Part shown: one piece after another, positions 9,453 through 19,882 of the stretch
How positions within the stretch are numbered: position 1 is the first letter of the stretch
Layout of the letters: each line of letters opens with the position of its first letter
DNA from: Dietzia timorensis
Lineage (GTDB): Bacteria; Actinomycetota; Actinomycetes; Mycobacteriales; Mycobacteriaceae
DNA length: 64,000 nucleotides
Assembly: GCF_020742175.1 (NCBI RefSeq)
Contig: NZ_DYXM01000276.1
Span: 1 to 64,000, forward strand
Direction: 5' to 3'
Program-made: the position numbers and the translations under genes
Notes under the pieces: generated by a model
The model's input: only the letters and a program-made list of their open reading frames with translations
The model's database searches: none
What the model was told of the DNA's origin: nothing

Positions 9453-9492
9453 GTTGCGAACGAACCACGTCGCCTGAGAGGGGGAGGCCTAA

Positions 9493-11823
9493 ATGACCGT
9501 CGCTAATCCCGGTCCGAACCCCGAAGACAGGCGCACTCAACCTCTGCCCGTGGCCAATCCCAAGGCCACCAGAGGCGTCTACGCCCGGTGGGCCCGGAGG
9601 ATGACGGCGCCGCGCACATCCGCGACACCGCTCGTGCTCGAGCCGCTCCTGCGCGTACACCGGCGCTACCATCCCAAAGCCGACGCCCAGCTTCTCGCTC
9701 GCGCCTATCGGCTGGCCGAGCGGAAGCACGAAGGCGTTCTCCGTAAGTCCGGCGACCCTTATATCACCCACCCTCTGGCCGTCGCGACGATCTGCGCGGA
9801 AATGGGCATGGACACGACCACGCTCGTCGCGGCGCTACTGCACGACACGGTCGAGGACACCGATTACACTCTCGACCAGCTACGCACCGATTTCGGCGAT
9901 ATCGTCGGCCACCTCGTCGACGGGGTGACCAAACTCGACAAGGTCAAATTCGGCGAAACCGCCGAGGCCGAGACGATCCGCAAGATGATCGCAGCGATGG
10001 CCAAGGATCCGCGCGTGCTCGTGATCAAGGTGGCCGACCGCCTACACAACATGCGCACGATGCGGTTCCTGCGCCCGGAGAAGCAGGCGAAGAAGGCACG
10101 CGAAACCCTCGAGGTGATCGCTCCGCTCGCGCACCGTCTCGGAATGGCGACCATCAAATGGGAGCTCGAGGATCTCGCCTTCGCGATTCTGGAGCCGAAG
10201 AAGTACCAAGAGATCGTCCGTCTCGTCGCCGACCGCGCGCCCAGTCGCGACGTGTACATCCGGACGGTGAAGGACCTACTCACCAAGGAGCTGCGGTCCT
10301 CGCATATCCATGCGACCGTCGATGGCCGCCCCAAGCACTACTGGTCGATTTACCAGAAGATGATGATCCGCGGCCGCGCGTTCGACGAGATCCACGATCT
10401 CGTCGGCATCCGCATTCTGTGCGACTCCGTACGCGACTGCTATGCAGCCGTCGGCGTCGTCCATTCGCTGTGGGCGCCTATGCCGGGCCGATTCAAGGAC
10501 TATATCGCCGCGCCACGGTTCGGCGTGTACCAGTCACTGCACACCTCCGTCATGGGTCCGGAGGGCAAACCCCTGGAGATCCAGGTCCGCACGCACGAAA
10601 TGCACCATGCCGCCGAATACGGCATCGCCGCGCATTGGCGATACAAGGAGACCAAGGGCCGGCACGACGGGGACGCCGCGGATATCGACGAGATGGCGTA
10701 CCTACGCCAGCTGCTGTCGTGGCAGGCGGAAGCCGAGGACCCGAGTGAGTTCCTCGACAGCCTGCGCTTTGCGATCAATTCAAAGGACATTTTCGTCTTC
10801 ACCCCGAAGGGGAAGGCAATCAGTCTGCCTCAGGGCGCCACGCCCGTCGATTTCGCGTACGCCGTGCACACGGAGGTCGGGCACCGCTGCATCGGGGCGA
10901 AGGTCGACGGCAAGCTCGTCGCGCTTGAGAAACCGCTCACCAACGGCGTCACGGTGGAGATCTTCACCGCGAAGGACTCGGGTGCCGGCCCGAGCCGTGA
11001 CTGGCAGAACTTCGTCGTCACAGGCCGCGCGAAGACGGCTATCCGCCAGTGGTTTGCCAAGGAGCGCCGATCGGAAGCACTCGAGCGCGGTAAGGAACAG
11101 ATCGCTCGGGAAATCCGACGCTCGGGCGCCCCGATTCACAGGCTATTTTCCAACGACTCGCTTACCGCGGTCGCCAGGGAATTGTCCTACTCCGACGTCA
11201 CTGCTCTGTATACGGCGGTGGGCGAGGGGCACCTGTCGGCCACGCATGTGTTGTCCAAGCTGATCGCCGATTTCGGCGGCAGTGAGGAGGTTTCCGAGGA
11301 GCTCGCCGAGCGCTCGTCGAACAAGAAGGTGCCGAAGGCCAATCTCAGCGAGCGGACGACGGCTTCCGGCGTGCTCGTCGACGGTCTTGAGGATGTCGTG
11401 GTCAAGCTCGCCCGCTGCTGCACGCCGGTGCCCGGGGACGACATTCTGGGCTTCGTCACCCGTACCGGCACCGTCAGCGTGCACAGGACAGACTGCACGA
11501 ACGCAGCCGAGTTGAAGCGCGAGGCGGAAAGGCTGGTCAAGGTCGAATGGTCCGGCGCCGAACCGGATGGGCTCTACCTCGTCGCCGTGCAGGTGGAGGC
11601 TCTCGACCGGCAGCGGCTGCTGTCCGACATCACCAAGGCAATCGCCGACGAGAACGTGAATATCCTCTCGGCGACCTTGCAGATGAAGGACGACAACAGG
11701 GTGACCATCTCGAGGTACTCGTTCGAAATGGCCAACCCCGGCCACCTCGGGCAGGTGCTGTCCTCGGTGCGCCGCGTGGAAGGCGTCTACGACGCGTACC
11801 GCATCACGAACTCCTCGAACTAG
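9493..11823 (+). CDS. relA: Bifunctional (p)ppGpp synthetase/hydrolase Rel
   Basis: Stringent-response enzyme, 776 residues, the usual length for the long actinobacterial Rel. The hydrolase domain has the HD pair in [13 protein letters not shown] (about residues 117-118) and is intact. The synthetase domain (about 260-400) has [20 protein letters not shown] and the RFKDYI motif typical of bifunctional rather than synthetase-only enzymes. TGS is at about 430-490, a Cys-rich [13 protein letters not shown] block near 640, and an ACT domain at the C-terminus. A gagggggagg ribosome site precedes the ATG. A strong terminator follows. Confidence 0.97.
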   Translation: MTVANPGPNPEDRRTQPLPVANPKATRGVYARWARRMTAPRTSATPLVLEPLLRVHRRYHPKADAQLLARAYRLAERKHEGVLRKSGDPYITHPLAVATICAEMGMDTTTLVAALLHDTVEDTDYTLDQLRTDFGDIVGHLVDGVTKLDKVKFGETAEAETIRKMIAAMAKDPRVLVIKVADRLHNMRTMRFLRPEKQAKKARETLEVIAPLAHRLGMATIKWELEDLAFAILEPKKYQEIVRLVADRAPSRDVYIRTVKDLLTKELRSSHIHATVDGRPKHYWSIYQKMMIRGRAFDEIHDLVGIRILCDSVRDCYAAVGVVHSLWAPMPGRFKDYIAAPRFGVYQSLHTSVMGPEGKPLEIQVRTHEMHHAAEYGIAAHWRYKETKGRHDGDAADIDEMAYLRQLLSWQAEAEDPSEFLDSLRFAINSKDIFVFTPKGKAISLPQGATPVDFAYAVHTEVGHRCIGAKVDGKLVALEKPLTNGVTVEIFTAKDSGAGPSRDWQNFVVTGRAKTAIRQWFAKERRSEALERGKEQIAREIRRSGAPIHRLFSNDSLTAVARELSYSDVTALYTAVGEGHLSATHVLSKLIADFGGSEEVSEELAERSSNKKVPKANLSERTTASGVLVDGLEDVVVKLARCCTPVPGDDILGFVTRTGTVSVHRTDCTNAAELKREAERLVKVEWSGAEPDGLYLVAVQVEALDRQRLLSDITKAIADENVNILSATLQMKDDNRVTISRYSFEMANPGHLGQVLSSVRRVEGVYDAYRITNSSN

Positions 11824-11857
11824 CGCGGTCACTGCAGTCGCCACCGCGAGACGAGAA

Positions 11858-11890
11858 AACCCGGTCCGAGAAAGAATCTCGGACCGGGTT
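11858..11890. terminator. Bidirectional terminator between rel and the cyclophilin gene
   Basis: A perfect 14-bp stem, aacccggtccgaga (11858-11871) with tctcggaccgggtt (11877-11890), has a 5-base loop and A/T-rich edges on both sides. It lies between two convergent stop codons (11823 and 11914), so it can end both messages. Confidence 0.9.
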
Positions 11891-11913
11891 CTTCGCGAAG
11901 GAAGCGATTGCCG

Positions 11914-12939
11914 CTAGGCCGGAGCCTCGGCCATCTTGGCTTCCTCGCTCAGCTCGGGCTTCTCCGGCTTGGCCGGCACCTCTTCTTCGTCAGAGATGAC
12001 GGCCTTCTCGATCTTGACTTCCTTCTTCGGCACCTCGGAGTCGGGGTTCTGCGTGTCGTCGCTCTTGGTGCCCTGGTCGGCGATCTTGTCGAGCGTCTTG
12101 AGGCCCTCTTCGCCGATGCTGCCGACGACCGAGTATTCTGGGGGCAGGTTCGAGTCCTCGTAGACGAGGAAGAACTGCGAGCCGGCCGAGTTGGGTGCCT
12201 GGCCCTTTGCCATTGCCACCGTCCCGCGCGGGTAGACGGCGGTCTGTCCGTCGGCGCCGGGCTCGAGATCCGTCGGCGGTTCGTCCTGCACGTTGTAACC
12301 GGGACCGCCCAGGCCGGTGCCGGTCGGGTCGCCGCACTGAAGCACGGACAGTCCGCCGCCCATGGCCGCGGCCTGGTCCGGATCGGTCTTGGTCAGACGG
12401 TGGCAGATGGTGTCGTCAAAGTACTTCTGATCCACCAGCCCCAGCAGACTCGCGGTGTTGCACGGCGCCTTGGCGCGGTCGAGAGTGAGGTCGATGTCGC
12501 CGCTGTTGGTGGTGATGTCGACGTCCGCGGTGCCGTGACGGTACTGGTCGCCCTCCGGCGGATCGGCGGAGACCTTTTCCTTCTTGGCGATCTCGATCTT
12601 GTCGTTGAGATCCTCGTACTGCTTGCGGGTCGCCTCATCCGCCTGATCGATCTGCTCCTGCGGAATCGGTTCCATCTGATCGTCCGCAGAGGGTGCGTAG
12701 TCGCACTCCGCCCAGTCGGCGAGATAGGCGTCCATCGCCTCCTGCTCGGCGGCGATCTGGTTCTCGTGCATGTTCTCGCGCACCTTCATCGTGACGCCGG
12801 TCGCCACGAGTCCCAGCACGATGACCGAGGCCACCGCCACGAGGGTCATGGTGGTCCGCTTCTCGCGCTTCTTCTGTGCAGCGAGCTCGTCGCGCAGCCG
12901 TTGCCGCGCCTCAGCCCGGCGTTCCTCATTCGTGGACAC
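11914..12939 (-). CDS. Membrane-anchored cyclophilin-type peptidyl-prolyl isomerase
   Basis: A 341-residue protein. A charged N-terminal tail (to about residue 28) leads to one transmembrane helix (about 29-50), a Glu/Gln-rich linker (about 51-135) and a cyclophilin domain (about 135-290; TNSGDIDLTLDRAKAPCNTASLLGLV, YFDDTICHRLT, GTVAMAKGQAPNSAGSQFFLVY). It then ends in a Lys/Glu/Pro-rich tail. It probably assists folding outside the membrane. The active-site arginine position is ICHRL, as in related actinobacterial PpiB. GTG at 12939 follows gggaga. The long charged tail is unusual compared with compact cyclophilins. Confidence 0.9.
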   Translation of the reverse strand: MSTNEERRAEARQRLRDELAAQKKREKRTTMTLVAVASVIVLGLVATGVTMKVRENMHENQIAAEQEAMDAYLADWAECDYAPSADDQMEPIPQEQIDQADEATRKQYEDLNDKIEIAKKEKVSADPPEGDQYRHGTADVDITTNSGDIDLTLDRAKAPCNTASLLGLVDQKYFDDTICHRLTKTDPDQAAAMGGGLSVLQCGDPTGTGLGGPGYNVQDEPPTDLEPGADGQTAVYPRGTVAMAKGQAPNSAGSQFFLVYEDSNLPPEYSVVGSIGEEGLKTLDKIADQGTKSDDTQNPDSEVPKKEVKIEKAVISDEEEVPAKPEKPELSEEAKMAEAPA

Positions 12940-12959
12940 TAACTCTCCCGGTCTGCTCG

Positions 12960-12977
12960 GCTAGCGAGTTCGCTAGC
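12960..12977. promoter_or_regulatory. Perfect palindrome in the divergent cyclophilin/hydrolase region
   Basis: gctagcga (12960-12967), two bases, then tcgctagc (12970-12977). It lies 21 bases upstream of the cyclophilin start, just downstream of a TATTAG box on the minus strand, so it would sit at or after the transcription start. Operator or 5' UTR hairpin are both possible; no known regulator motif was recognised. Confidence 0.4.
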
Positions 12978-13151
12978 TAATAGGGTGCAATGAGGAGGTC
13001 CGGGTGTCACTCGGAGCCAGCGACACCGCACCTCGTCCAGCGAACCAGCCTAGCGCCAACATGCTTAGTCCCGTGGAACCAAGGGCTATGTTCCGGCAAA
13101 GGATCGGGTAATTTTTCTCGCTCGGACGATAAGACAAGGAGAGTGGACGGC

Positions 13152-13835
13152 ATGAAGATCCTCGGTTTCCCAGCGGGAATGTTCCAGACGAACTGCTACA
13201 TCGTCGTCGGTGAGGACTCGCGCTGCGTCGTCATCGACCCCGGTCAGGACGCCGCACCGCGGGTGCGCGAGCTTCTGGAATCCGGCGGCCTCACCCCTGA
13301 GGCGGTACTGCTTACCCACGGGCACCTCGACCACACCTGGAACGTCCGCGAGGTCGCCGATCATTACGAGATCCCGACGCTCATCCATCCCGACGACCGC
13401 TACATGCTCACCGACCCGGCCAAGGGGATGTCCGCGGACACCGCGAGCTTCCTCCAGGGGCAGGAGTTCGCCGAGCCGAAGGTCGTGGTGGAGATGTTTG
13501 ACGGCGAGGAACTCGAATATGCCGGGCTGCGCTTCAGCGTCGACCATGCCCCGGGACACAGCGAGGGCTCGGTGTCCTTCACGACTACCGCCGATATCGA
13601 GGCCGAAGGTGGGTCGATGTCCGATGTGACCGTGATGTTCGGCGGAGATGTCTTGTTCAACGGTGGAATTGGCCGAACCGATCTACCCGGCGGGGATCAC
13701 GAGGTGCTTCTCGCCTCTATCGCGAAGAAGTTCCTGTCCAGGGACGACGACGTCGTGGTGTTGCCGGGCCACGGACCGCAGACGACGATCGGCCAGGAGC
13801 GCGCGGCCAATCCATTCCTGCGCGGACTCGGCTAG
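13152..13835 (+). CDS. Metallo-beta-lactamase-fold hydrolase (glyoxalase II-like)
   Basis: A 227-residue MBL-fold enzyme. Metal ligands are in LTHGHLDHTWN (HxHxDH, about residues 58-63), DHAPGHSEGS and the C-terminal LPGHGPQTTIGQE. The N-terminus FPAGMFQTNCYIV is typical of the glyoxalase II / hydroxyacylglutathione hydrolase-like branch. Actinobacteria lack glutathione, so the true thioester substrate is unknown. Start is ATG 13152 behind aaggagag; the longer upstream reading frame has no homologous N-terminus. The M. tuberculosis counterpart (Rv2581c) holds the same place before hisS. Confidence 0.88.
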   Translation: MKILGFPAGMFQTNCYIVVGEDSRCVVIDPGQDAAPRVRELLESGGLTPEAVLLTHGHLDHTWNVREVADHYEIPTLIHPDDRYMLTDPAKGMSADTASFLQGQEFAEPKVVVEMFDGEELEYAGLRFSVDHAPGHSEGSVSFTTTADIEAEGGSMSDVTVMFGGDVLFNGGIGRTDLPGGDHEVLLASIAKKFLSRDDDVVVLPGHGPQTTIGQERAANPFLRGLG

Positions 13836-13865
13836 ACCCAGCGCGCATTCTCTCGCACTGACGGT

Positions 13866-13871
13866 GTACGC
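13866..13871 (+). promoter_or_regulatory. Candidate -10 box for hisS
   Basis: TACGCT (TANNNT) in the 83-base gap, 48 bases before the hisS GTG. The -35 region is not recognisable. Confidence 0.3.
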
Positions 13872-13918
13872 TACCTGGTGTTTTAAGGTTATAGTTCCCC
13901 CTCCTGGAAAGGTCCTCG

Positions 13919-15196
13919 GTGTCTGGTTCTGAGTCGAAGGGCAAGAAGACCAAGTTCAGCGCGCCCAAGGGCATCCCGGACTACGTGCCACAGGAATCGG
14001 CCGAGTTCCTCGCGGTGCGCGGCGCGATCCTCACCGCGGCCGAACGCGCCGGGTACGGGTACATCGAGCTCCCCATTTTCGAGGACACCACTCTTTTTGC
14101 GCGCGGGGTAGGGGAATCGACCGACGTCGTCAGCAAGGAGATGTACACCTTTGCCGACCGTGGGGACCGCTCGGTGACGTTGCGGCCCGAGGGCACTGCC
14201 GGCGTGATTCGCGCCGTCATCGAGCACGGGCTCGACCGCGGCCAACTGCCGGTCAAACTGCGCTACGCCGGGCCGTTCTTTCGGTACGAGCGTCCGCAGG
14301 CGGGGCGCTACCGCCAGCTCCAGCAGGCCGGCATCGAGGCGATCGGGGTCGATGACCCGGCTCTCGACGCCGAGGTCATCGCCATCGCCGACGAGAGCTT
14401 CAAACGGCTCGGCCTCACCGGTTACCGCCTCGACCTCACCTCGCTCGGCGACATGCAATCGCGGGCGCCGTACCGGGAGAAGCTCCAGTCCTTCCTTTCC
14501 GGCCTGGACCTCGACGAGGCAACGAAGGAGCGCGCGGCGATCAATCCGTTGCGGGTGCTCGACGATAAGCGCCCGGAGGTTCGCGAGCAGCTCGCCGACG
14601 CCCCGCTCATGCTCGACAACCTCTCGGACGACGCTGCCGAGCACTTTGCCGAGGTTCGCGGCCACCTCGACGCGATGGGCGTCGACTACACGATCAACCC
14701 GCGGCTGGTGCGCGGGCTCGACTACTACACGAAGACCACGTTCGAGTTCGTCCACGAGGGCCTCGGAGCACAGTCCGGCATCGGCGGCGGTGGCCGCTAC
14801 GACGGACTCATGGCGCAGCTCGGCGGGCAGGAACTTTCGGGGGTCGGCTTCGGCATCGGCGTCGACCGGACGATGCTCGCGCTGCGCGCCGAAGGCGTCG
14901 ACGCGGCCCCGGCTGCTCGGGTCGACGTGTACGGGGTCGCTCTCGGAGCCGAGGCGCGGGCGGCGATGGTCCCGCTACTTGCCTCGCTTCGTGACGCCGG
15001 ACTGCGGGTCGATATGGCTTACGGCAATCGCGGTATGAAGGGCGCGTTCAAGGGCGCGGACCGCTCCGGCGCCGCACACACCCTTGTGCTCGGCGAACAG
15101 GAAATCGCCGAGGGCAACTGCATCATCAAGAACATGGCGGACGGTCAACAGCGCACCGTCGCGTTGAACGAGGTCGTCGCGGCTCTCGCCGGCTAG
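13919..15196 (+). CDS. hisS: Histidyl-tRNA synthetase
   Basis: Class II synthetase charging tRNA-His, 425 residues. Motif 1 region is [11 protein letters not shown], motif 2 [19 protein letters not shown], histidine-specific motif [15 protein letters not shown], motif 3 [15 protein letters not shown], and an anticodon-binding domain from about residue 330. The GTG start follows ggaaagg. The stop TAG shares a CTAG with the stop of the convergent metallopeptidase gene, so the two genes overlap by 4 bases at their ends. Confidence 0.96.
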   Translation: MSGSESKGKKTKFSAPKGIPDYVPQESAEFLAVRGAILTAAERAGYGYIELPIFEDTTLFARGVGESTDVVSKEMYTFADRGDRSVTLRPEGTAGVIRAVIEHGLDRGQLPVKLRYAGPFFRYERPQAGRYRQLQQAGIEAIGVDDPALDAEVIAIADESFKRLGLTGYRLDLTSLGDMQSRAPYREKLQSFLSGLDLDEATKERAAINPLRVLDDKRPEVREQLADAPLMLDNLSDDAAEHFAEVRGHLDAMGVDYTINPRLVRGLDYYTKTTFEFVHEGLGAQSGIGGGGRYDGLMAQLGGQELSGVGFGIGVDRTMLALRAEGVDAAPAARVDVYGVALGAEARAAMVPLLASLRDAGLRVDMAYGNRGMKGAFKGADRSGAAHTLVLGEQEIAEGNCIIKNMADGQQRTVALNEVVAALAG

Positions 15197-16107
15197 ATCT
15201 GGGCGTCGAAGGTGTTGCAGGCCTCGACGGAACCATTCTGGTAGCCGTTGACGAACCATGTGCGCCGCATGTCGGAAGATCCGTGGGTCCATGAGCTCGG
15301 GTCGACACGGCCCGAGCCGAGACTCTGGATGTGATCGTCGCCGATCGCCTCCGCGGACCGAACGATCTCGTCGATATCCGACTCTGTGAGGGACTCGAGC
15401 AGCGGTAGGTCGCCGCCTGGAGCCGGCGTCGTCGTCGCGTAGTGGGCCCAGATGCCCGCATAACAGTCCGCCTGCAACTCCACCCGTACAGCTCCCGAAC
15501 TCTCACCTTGCGGGTCCTGCTGGGAGCGGCGGATATCGCCGAGCAGGGTCTGCACGTGGTGGCCGAACTCGTGCGCAACCACGTACATCTGGGACGCCGG
15601 GGCGTTCGATCCGCCCAGCTGCCCCGCAAGCACCTGGTCGAAGAACTCCGGATCGAGGTAGACGATGTTATCGGCGGGGCAGTAGAACGGCCCCATCGCC
15701 GAATCCCCGGTGCCGCAACCTGTGGATATCTGCCCGGAGAACAGGTTCGTATGCGCCTGCTCATAGCGCATGCCGGTCTGCTCCGGCAGCTGCGCGTTCC
15801 ACACGTCCTCGAGGCTCTCGGTTGTCGCGACGATGCGGCACACGGTGTCCGTATTGGCGACTTCCAGGGTGCACGAATCGATCTGGTCCTGGAATTGCTG
15901 TGCCGAGGCGTCCGTGCCCATATTTCCGCCGCCACCGAGGGCGCCGGTGTTGACGCCCAGCTCGGACGGGTTGATCCCGAACATGACGGCAACGAGCACC
16001 ACCACGATGCCGCCGACGCCTCCGCCCAATGCGACCCCGCGGCCGCGCCCGCCGCCTCCACCGGACACGCCCGAGGTGTCGAGGCTTCCCTGCCTTCTGA
16101 ACGTCAT
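15193..16107 (-). CDS. Neutral zinc metallopeptidase, membrane-anchored (YpfJ/KPN_02809 family)
   Basis: A 304-residue protein. A Gly/Arg-rich cytoplasmic N-terminus ([16 protein letters not shown]) leads to one transmembrane helix (about residues 30-45, [13 protein letters not shown]) and an extracytoplasmic domain. The zinc site is [13 protein letters not shown] (HExxH, about residue 185), with the downstream [13 protein letters not shown] block supplying the expected acidic ligand. This is the putative neutral zinc metallopeptidase family; substrates are unknown. M. tuberculosis Rv2575c appears to be the counterpart. Several Cys residues in the outer domain could form disulfides. ATG start at 16107 with ggag upstream. 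Confidence 0.9.
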   Translation of the reverse strand: MTFRRQGSLDTSGVSGGGGGRGRGVALGGGVGGIVVVLVAVMFGINPSELGVNTGALGGGGNMGTDASAQQFQDQIDSCTLEVANTDTVCRIVATTESLEDVWNAQLPEQTGMRYEQAHTNLFSGQISTGCGTGDSAMGPFYCPADNIVYLDPEFFDQVLAGQLGGSNAPASQMYVVAHEFGHHVQTLLGDIRRSQQDPQGESSGAVRVELQADCYAGIWAHYATTTPAPGGDLPLLESLTESDIDEIVRSAEAIGDDHIQSLGSGRVDPSSWTHGSSDMRRTWFVNGYQNGSVEACNTFDAQI

Positions 16108-16207
16108 GGGGTTTCTCCTCGTGTGGAACGTCGTCGCGGGTGCGCGGAATGGAATCGGGCAGGTGACCCGGCGGGTGCTGCCCGCCGTGAAGCGCCGTAG
16201 GATTGGC

Positions 16208-16214
16208 TATTGTA
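16208..16214. promoter_or_regulatory. Overlapping -10 boxes in the divergent metallopeptidase/aspS region
   Basis: The 267-base gap between the two divergent genes holds TATTGT on the plus strand (16208-16213) and TACAAT on the minus strand (16209-16214), sharing the same bases. A TAGGAT also occurs at 16198-16203. A minus-strand TTGACT lies nearby but 22 bases away, too far for a normal spacer. If both boxes are used, the two promoters would compete. Confidence 0.3.
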
Positions 16215-16374
16215 CTGAGCGCGCCGCGTGGGTTTGAGTCAAGCTAATTAAGCCACGTCCGGCGTCATAGGAAAACCAGAACACCGAAAAACCAACGACC
16301 GTCGACGTGCGGCTGCGGCCGGGCCCTGTGCCGGCCCGAAGCGCGCGCAGGCGGGAGTGAGGAAAGGAAGCCTC

Positions 16375-18213
16375 GTGCTGCGTACCCACTCGGCAGGACA
16401 GCTGCGCGCCGGCGATGAGGGCACCACCGTGACCCTCGCCGGCTGGGTGGCCCGTCGCCGCGACCACGGTGGCGTGATCTTCGTGGATCTCCGCGATTCC
16501 ACCGGCATCGCCCAGGTTGTGTTCCGCAACGAGGATGTCGCCGACGCCGCGCACCGCCTGCGTTCGGAGTACTGCATTCTCGTCACCGGGACCGTCGAGA
16601 CCAGGCCCGCCGGTTCGGAGAACCCAAACCTGCCGTCGGGCGATGTCGAGATCAATGTCGAGAAGCTCGAGGTGCTCGGCGAGTCCGCGCCGCTGCCATT
16701 CCAGCTCGACGACGAGGTCGGCGAGGAGGCGCGCCTACGCTACCGCTACCTCGACCTGCGTCGCGAAGGTCCGGGCAAGGCGCTGCGCCTGCGCTCGAAG
16801 GTCAACGCCGCCGCCCGCGAGGTTCTCGGCGAGCATGATTTCGTCGAGATCGAAACGCCGACACTGACCCGTTCGACCCCCGAGGGCGCCCGCGACTTCC
16901 TGGTTCCCGCGCGACTGCAGCCGGGCACGTTCTACGCGCTCCCGCAGTCCCCGCAGCTGTTCAAGCAGCTGCTCATGGTGTCGGGAATGGAGCGGTACTA
17001 CCAGATCGCCCGCTGCTACCGCGACGAGGATTTCCGCGCCGACCGCCAGCCCGAGTTCACCCAGCTCGACGTGGAGATGAGCTTCGTCGACCAGGACGAC
17101 GTGATCGCGCTCGCCGAGGACATCCTCGCGAACGTGTGGAAGACCGCCGGCTACGAGATCTCCACGCCGATACCGCGGATCACCTATGACGAGGCGATGC
17201 GCCGGTTCGGCTCCGATAAGCCGGACCTGCGTTTCGACATCGAGCTCGTCGAGTGCACCGATTACTTCAAGGACACGACGTTTCGCGTCTTCCAGGCACC
17301 GTACGTCGGCGCCGTGGTGATGGAGGGCGGTGCCTCGCAGCCGCGCCGCCAGCTCGATGCGTGGCAGGAATGGGCGAAGCAGCGCGGGGCCAAGGGCCTG
17401 GCGTACATCCTCGTCGGCGAGGACGGCGAGCTGTCCGGCCCGGTCGCGAAGAACATCACCGATGCCGAGCGCGCCGGGATCGCCGAGCACGTCGGCGCCA
17501 AGCCGGGCGACTGCATCTTCTTCGGCGCGGGAGGCGTGAAGTCCTCGCGCGCCCTGCTCGGCGCGGCACGCGGCGCCATCGCGGAGAAGCTCGGCCTGAT
17601 CCGCGAGGGCGATTGGGCATTCACCTGGGTCGTCGATGCCCCGATGTTCGAGCCCGCCGAAGAGGCCACCGCCTCCGGCGACGTCGCGCTCGGTAATTCG
17701 GCATGGACCGCCGTGCACCACGCATTCACCTCGCCGAAGCCGGAGTTCCTCGACACCTTCGACACCGATCCCGGCTCCGCGCTTGCGTACGCATACGACA
17801 TCGTGTGCAACGGCAATGAGATCGGCGGCGGTTCGATCCGTATCCACCGCCAGGACGTGCAGGAGCGCGTCTTCGGCGTGATGGGTATCTCGGCCGAGGA
17901 CGCCCAGGAGAAGTTCGGCTTCCTCCTCGACGCCATGTCCTACGGCGCACCGCCGCACGGCGGTATCGCTTTCGGGTGGGATCGCATCTGCTCGCTGCTT
18001 GCGGGCACCGATTCGATCCGCGACGTGATCGCTTTCCCGAAGTCCGGCGGCGGAGTCGACCCGCTCACCGATGCGCCCGCGCCGATCACCCCGGCCCAGC
18101 GCAAGGAATCCGGGATCGACGCGAAGCCGAAGGCACGCGGGCCGAAGCCTGCCGAAGGCGAGGCGACGGACCAGGCCGCAGCCTCGGCGGACGGCGCAGA
18201 ACCGGCGAAGTAG
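16375..18213 (+). CDS. aspS: Aspartyl-tRNA synthetase (bacterial type)
   Basis: Class IIb synthetase, 612 residues. The N-terminal OB anticodon-binding domain has [20 protein letters not shown], motif 2 is [20 protein letters not shown], the bacterial GAD insertion is at about 290-420, and motif 3 is [12 protein letters not shown] 16375 (MLRTHSAGQ) is preferred over the in-frame upstream codon because ggaaagga lies 8 bases before it. A 35-residue Ala/Lys/Pro-rich tail follows the conserved end. Whether it also charges tRNA-Asn cannot be judged from this window. Confidence 0.95.
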   Translation: MLRTHSAGQLRAGDEGTTVTLAGWVARRRDHGGVIFVDLRDSTGIAQVVFRNEDVADAAHRLRSEYCILVTGTVETRPAGSENPNLPSGDVEINVEKLEVLGESAPLPFQLDDEVGEEARLRYRYLDLRREGPGKALRLRSKVNAAAREVLGEHDFVEIETPTLTRSTPEGARDFLVPARLQPGTFYALPQSPQLFKQLLMVSGMERYYQIARCYRDEDFRADRQPEFTQLDVEMSFVDQDDVIALAEDILANVWKTAGYEISTPIPRITYDEAMRRFGSDKPDLRFDIELVECTDYFKDTTFRVFQAPYVGAVVMEGGASQPRRQLDAWQEWAKQRGAKGLAYILVGEDGELSGPVAKNITDAERAGIAEHVGAKPGDCIFFGAGGVKSSRALLGAARGAIAEKLGLIREGDWAFTWVVDAPMFEPAEEATASGDVALGNSAWTAVHHAFTSPKPEFLDTFDTDPGSALAYAYDIVCNGNEIGGGSIRIHRQDVQERVFGVMGISAEDAQEKFGFLLDAMSYGAPPHGGIAFGWDRICSLLAGTDSIRDVIAFPKSGGGVDPLTDAPAPITPAQRKESGIDAKPKARGPKPAEGEATDQAAASADGAEPAK

Positions 18214-18243
18214 TACCCCGGAGTCCTGCCGCCACTGGCACCT

Positions 18244-18295
18244 ATGACGGCGGAGGCGCGTGAAACCCCAAGGGATCACGCGCCTCCGCCGTCAT
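18244..18295. terminator. Bidirectional terminator between aspS and the phosphatase gene
   Basis: A perfect 20-bp stem (arms 18244-18263 and 18276-18295) has a 12-base loop and a short T/A-rich flank. It lies between convergent stop codons at 18213 and 18322. The clearest intrinsic terminator in the window with the one after rel. Confidence 0.9.
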
Positions 18296-18321
18296 TTATG
18301 TGGGTTTGTGGTGGTCCTGCG

Positions 18322-19662
18322 CTAGAAGGTGAACGCCTCCGCCGCGGGCGAGGCATCCATGTCCTGCCACGACAGTCCGAACGCGTGAGCCGCGGTCGCG
18401 GCGACATCGCGCGTGGTGACCGGGCGGTCGACGACCTGCCCGCGGCGTACAGACGGGTGTCCGCCTGCGATGAAGAACGGGATCGGCAGGGTGACCTCGT
18501 GGCCATGGTTGCCCGGGATCGGATTCGACACCGGGGTCGGGTCCGAGAAACGCCACCCGGGATGACATGTGGCGACCAGGTCGCCACCGCGCTCGCCGAG
18601 ACGAAGCTCGTCGCCGGTATAGACCCGGTTGACGCCCGGGTGCGCGAGTACGACCTCGCGGAGGCGCGCGATGGCTGCGTCCTTGTCGCCCGGGGCACCG
18701 AGGTAGGCGAAAGTGTCGGCGCCACCGTTCTGCGAGATACCGAACCGGCCCCGGAGCGCAGGATCCCGATCAGTGAGCTCTTTCGCCGATATCAGGTCGA
18801 ACGGAGTTGACCAGTCCATCGAATGGTCAGCGAGCACGAGGATCGCGGTGCGGTCCCACGAACCATTCGCGCGCATGAACTGCTCGAGCTCCCACAGCTT
18901 GTGGTCGGTGTTGAACAGCGCCTGGTTGCGGGCGAGGCGCCACGAGGTGCCGCTGAAGTCCATGTGGCCGAAGCGGTCGATATCGCCGAGATTGACGAAC
19001 GTGAACCGCGGGCTGTGATCGTCGATCGTGACCTTGAGCGCCTCGATCGTGAAGTGGTCGAGGGCGTGATCGGTAACAGGCAGGAGCGGGCCGGGCGTCC
19101 AGTGCACCGAAGCTTTGCCGTCGAGGATCGTGTACAGGTAATCCTTGCTCACGACCGAGGCGGTGGTGAGGCCGCGCTCGGTGCGGATGCGCTCGAGCAC
19201 GGTCGGGTAGGTGATGTCGTCCGCCCGGTCCATGGTGCGCTCGTCACCCGCGCCGTGGTCCCAGATGCTGTTGGACGGGACCCCGTTGCGGTCCGGGTAG
19301 GTGCCGGTGACCATCGCTGTGTGGTTGGGCAGGGTCTCGGCGACCATGTGCGCCTTCGCGTTGGAATAGCGCGTGCCCTGGGTTGCCCAGCGCCACAGCG
19401 TTGGTGTCTGTTCCGCGTTGAGCTCGTCCGGGCGCATCCCGTCACACACGATGACCATGAGATCAAGGTCCTCTGCCGGTAGCGGACCGGGCGCCGCGGA
19501 CGCCTTCGGAACGGACGATCCCGCAAATTGCACCATGCCCAGCGAGGCGAGGGCGGCGCCGCCCAGCCCCAACGCCGTACGCCTGTCCACCTCGGTCGGG
19601 GAGGCGGAGGCCCGCTTGGCGCGGGCCTGACGGTCGTGGTCGCAATCATGAAGGTCGCACAT
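18322..19662 (-). CDS. Tat-exported alkaline phosphatase / nucleotide pyrophosphatase superfamily protein
   Basis: A secreted phosphodiesterase/phosphatase-fold enzyme. The N-terminus carries a twin-arginine signal, VDRRTALGLGGAALASLG, with a likely cleavage after PKASA. Metal and nucleophile sites of the type I phosphodiesterase family are visible: CDGMRPDE, the Thr in AETLPNHTAMVTGTYPDRNG, GDIDRFGHMDF, LADHSMDW and the late NHGHEV histidine. Substrate is not predictable (nucleotide or phospholipid esters are known for the superfamily). Start is uncertain: ATG 19662 (446 residues) has acagga upstream; starts up to TTG 19719 are open. It lies divergently from rarA. Confidence 0.85.
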   Translation of the reverse strand: MCDLHDCDHDRQARAKRASASPTEVDRRTALGLGGAALASLGMVQFAGSSVPKASAAPGPLPAEDLDLMVIVCDGMRPDELNAEQTPTLWRWATQGTRYSNAKAHMVAETLPNHTAMVTGTYPDRNGVPSNSIWDHGAGDERTMDRADDITYPTVLERIRTERGLTTASVVSKDYLYTILDGKASVHWTPGPLLPVTDHALDHFTIEALKVTIDDHSPRFTFVNLGDIDRFGHMDFSGTSWRLARNQALFNTDHKLWELEQFMRANGSWDRTAILVLADHSMDWSTPFDLISAKELTDRDPALRGRFGISQNGGADTFAYLGAPGDKDAAIARLREVVLAHPGVNRVYTGDELRLGERGGDLVATCHPGWRFSDPTPVSNPIPGNHGHEVTLPIPFFIAGGHPSVRRGQVVDRPVTTRDVAATAAHAFGLSWQDMDASPAAEAFTF

Positions 19663-19843
19663 GGAGAGAGTCGAATCCTGTCTCTTAAGGGACATAGGCC
19701 GATAGAAATCCAAGCCCAACCTGAGGGAGAACTCAATGGAATGAGCAATTGTTTAGTCAGATGTTCACCTAATACCCCTCGATTCGGTGAGCGAGAAAGC
19801 ACTCGGCGCGGAGCGCGAGATGTCGCCGGGAACCGCGAACGAT

Positions 19844-19849
19844 TAGCGT
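19844..19849 (+). promoter_or_regulatory. Candidate -10 box for rarA
   Basis: TAGCGT (TANNNT) lies 33 bases before the chosen rarA ATG in the divergent region; no clear -35. Confidence 0.3.
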
Positions 19850-19882
19850 GGGGCGAAGCAGACTTTCTTTCCGGAGGTGGAG

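Noticed and set aside
11908..12942. A 344-codon plus-strand open frame exactly opposite the cyclophilin gene
   Set aside because: Mirror frame of a GC-rich gene: the minus strand encodes a clear cyclophilin with signal anchor, while the plus product has no recognisable motif and low-complexity Val/Leu/Gly composition.
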